Positions 6,090 through 6,644 of a stretch of DNA of 6,644 nt are shown piece by piece; positions within the stretch are counted from its first letter, which is position 1, and every line of letters starts with the position of its first letter. The notes beneath the pieces were generated by a model, which saw nothing but the letters and a program-made list of their open reading frames with translations, searched no databases and was not told the DNA's origin. The position numbers and the translations under genes were made by a program. Origin of the DNA: Comamonas sp. lk (GTDB taxonomy: Bacteria; Pseudomonadota; Gammaproteobacteria; Burkholderiales; Burkholderiaceae_C); contig CAMDKE010000156.1 of assembly GCA_945901215.1 (NCBI GenBank), positions 1-6,644 on the forward strand. The letters run 5' to 3'.

Positions 6090-6644
6090 ATGAAAATTAC
6101 CGACGTTAAAACCTTTGTCGTGGGCAACCCGCCGCCTGGCTTTGGTGGGCGTTACTTTGTGTTTTTAAAGCTCATCACCGACGAAGGCATTGAGGGCCTG
6201 GGCGAGGTGTACAACCTACCCTACCACCCGAATGTGGTGGAGCAAATGGTCAAAGACGTGGTGGAACGCTGCGTGCTTGGCAAAGACCCTTATGACACCG
6301 AGCGCATCTGGCGCAGCGTCTACGGCAGTGGCTTTATCCAGCGGCCCGATATCTCGACCATGGGTATTCTCAGTGGCATTGAGATGGCCTGCTGGGACAT
6401 TGTGGGCAAAGACGTCAATAAGCCCGTCTACAAGCTGCTGGGCGGCCAGGTGCACGAGAAGCTGCGCAGCTACACCTACATCTACCCAAAAGACGGCGAC
6501 AAGACCAACGTCTACGCCGACCCCGTGCTGGCCGCCGAGCGCGCTGCCGAATACCTGAAGATGGGCTTTACCGCCCTCAAGTTCGATCCGGCCGGCCCGT
6601 ATTCGATTTATGACGGTCGCCAGTTGTCACTGACCGAACTCGAC
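6090..6644 (+). CDS. Enolase-superfamily (mandelate racemase/muconate lactonizing) enzyme, probable acid-sugar dehydratase, N-terminal part (3' truncated)
   Basis: The frame is open from ATG 6090 to the window end, giving 185 residues of a family usually about 370-420 long. It begins MKITDVKTFVV, the typical first strand of the capping domain, followed by ITDEGIEGLGEVY (29-41). The first MR/MLE signature is recognisable as SGIEMACWDIVGK (95-107), followed by KPVYKLLGG (111-119). After the linker YTYIYP the barrel starts and reaches GFTALKFDPAGP (159-170). Lys164 with Asp166 occupies the position of the K-x-K/K-x-D catalytic motif; the metal ligands lie beyond the window. Family members abstract the proton alpha to a carboxylate, causing racemisation, cycloisomerisation or, for many sugar acids, dehydration to 2-keto-3-deoxy acids. 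With oxidising enzymes upstream, dehydration of a hydroxy or sugar acid is a reasonable inference. The exact reaction is not assignable from this half. Confidence 0.92.
   Translation, partial: MKITDVKTFVVGNPPPGFGGRYFVFLKLITDEGIEGLGEVYNLPYHPNVVEQMVKDVVERCVLGKDPYDTERIWRSVYGSGFIQRPDISTMGILSGIEMACWDIVGKDVNKPVYKLLGGQVHEKLRSYTYIYPKDGDKTNVYADPVLAAERAAEYLKMGFTALKFDPAGPYSIYDGRQLSLTELD

Overview
The window is about 60% G+C by eye, with dense same-strand coding and strong G/C bias at third codon positions. Codon use and protein flavour fit a betaproteobacterium, probably Burkholderiales and possibly Comamonadaceae (Rhodoferax/Polaromonas-like). This placement is an inference from sequence feel, not from a marker gene. 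All six genes lie on the + strand. The gaps between them are only 57, 42, 11, 37 and 42 bases, so they look like one transcription unit that runs past both ends of the window.

Layout: (1) 1-1037, the C-terminal part of a GMC-family FAD alcohol/choline dehydrogenase-like enzyme, truncated by the window start. (2) 1095-2084, a zinc-independent medium-chain reductase of the AcuI/YhdH acryloyl-CoA reductase type. (3) 2127-3056, an NAD(P)-dependent beta-hydroxyacid dehydrogenase of the 3-hydroxyisobutyrate dehydrogenase family. (4) 3068-4582, a PuuC-like aldehyde dehydrogenase. (5) 4620-6047, a second aldehyde dehydrogenase from a clearly different subfamily (CddD-like). (6) 6090-6644, the N-terminal part of an enolase-superfamily (mandelate racemase/muconate lactonizing) enzyme, truncated by the window end.

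Taken together this is a catabolic oxidation cassette. A flavin alcohol dehydrogenase can make an aldehyde and aldehyde dehydrogenases can make the acid. A hydroxyacid dehydrogenase handles a 3-hydroxyacid/semialdehyde pair, and an enolase-superfamily enzyme may dehydrate or racemise a hydroxy or sugar acid. AcuI could remove a reactive acryloyl-CoA-type intermediate. The actual substrate cannot be read from this window, and no regulator, transporter or aldolase is visible. I see no RNA gene, mobile element, CRISPR array or convincing terminator. No stretch longer than 60 bases lacks a gene. Nothing here looks like a wholly new class of system; the interest is the unassigned combination of enzymes.
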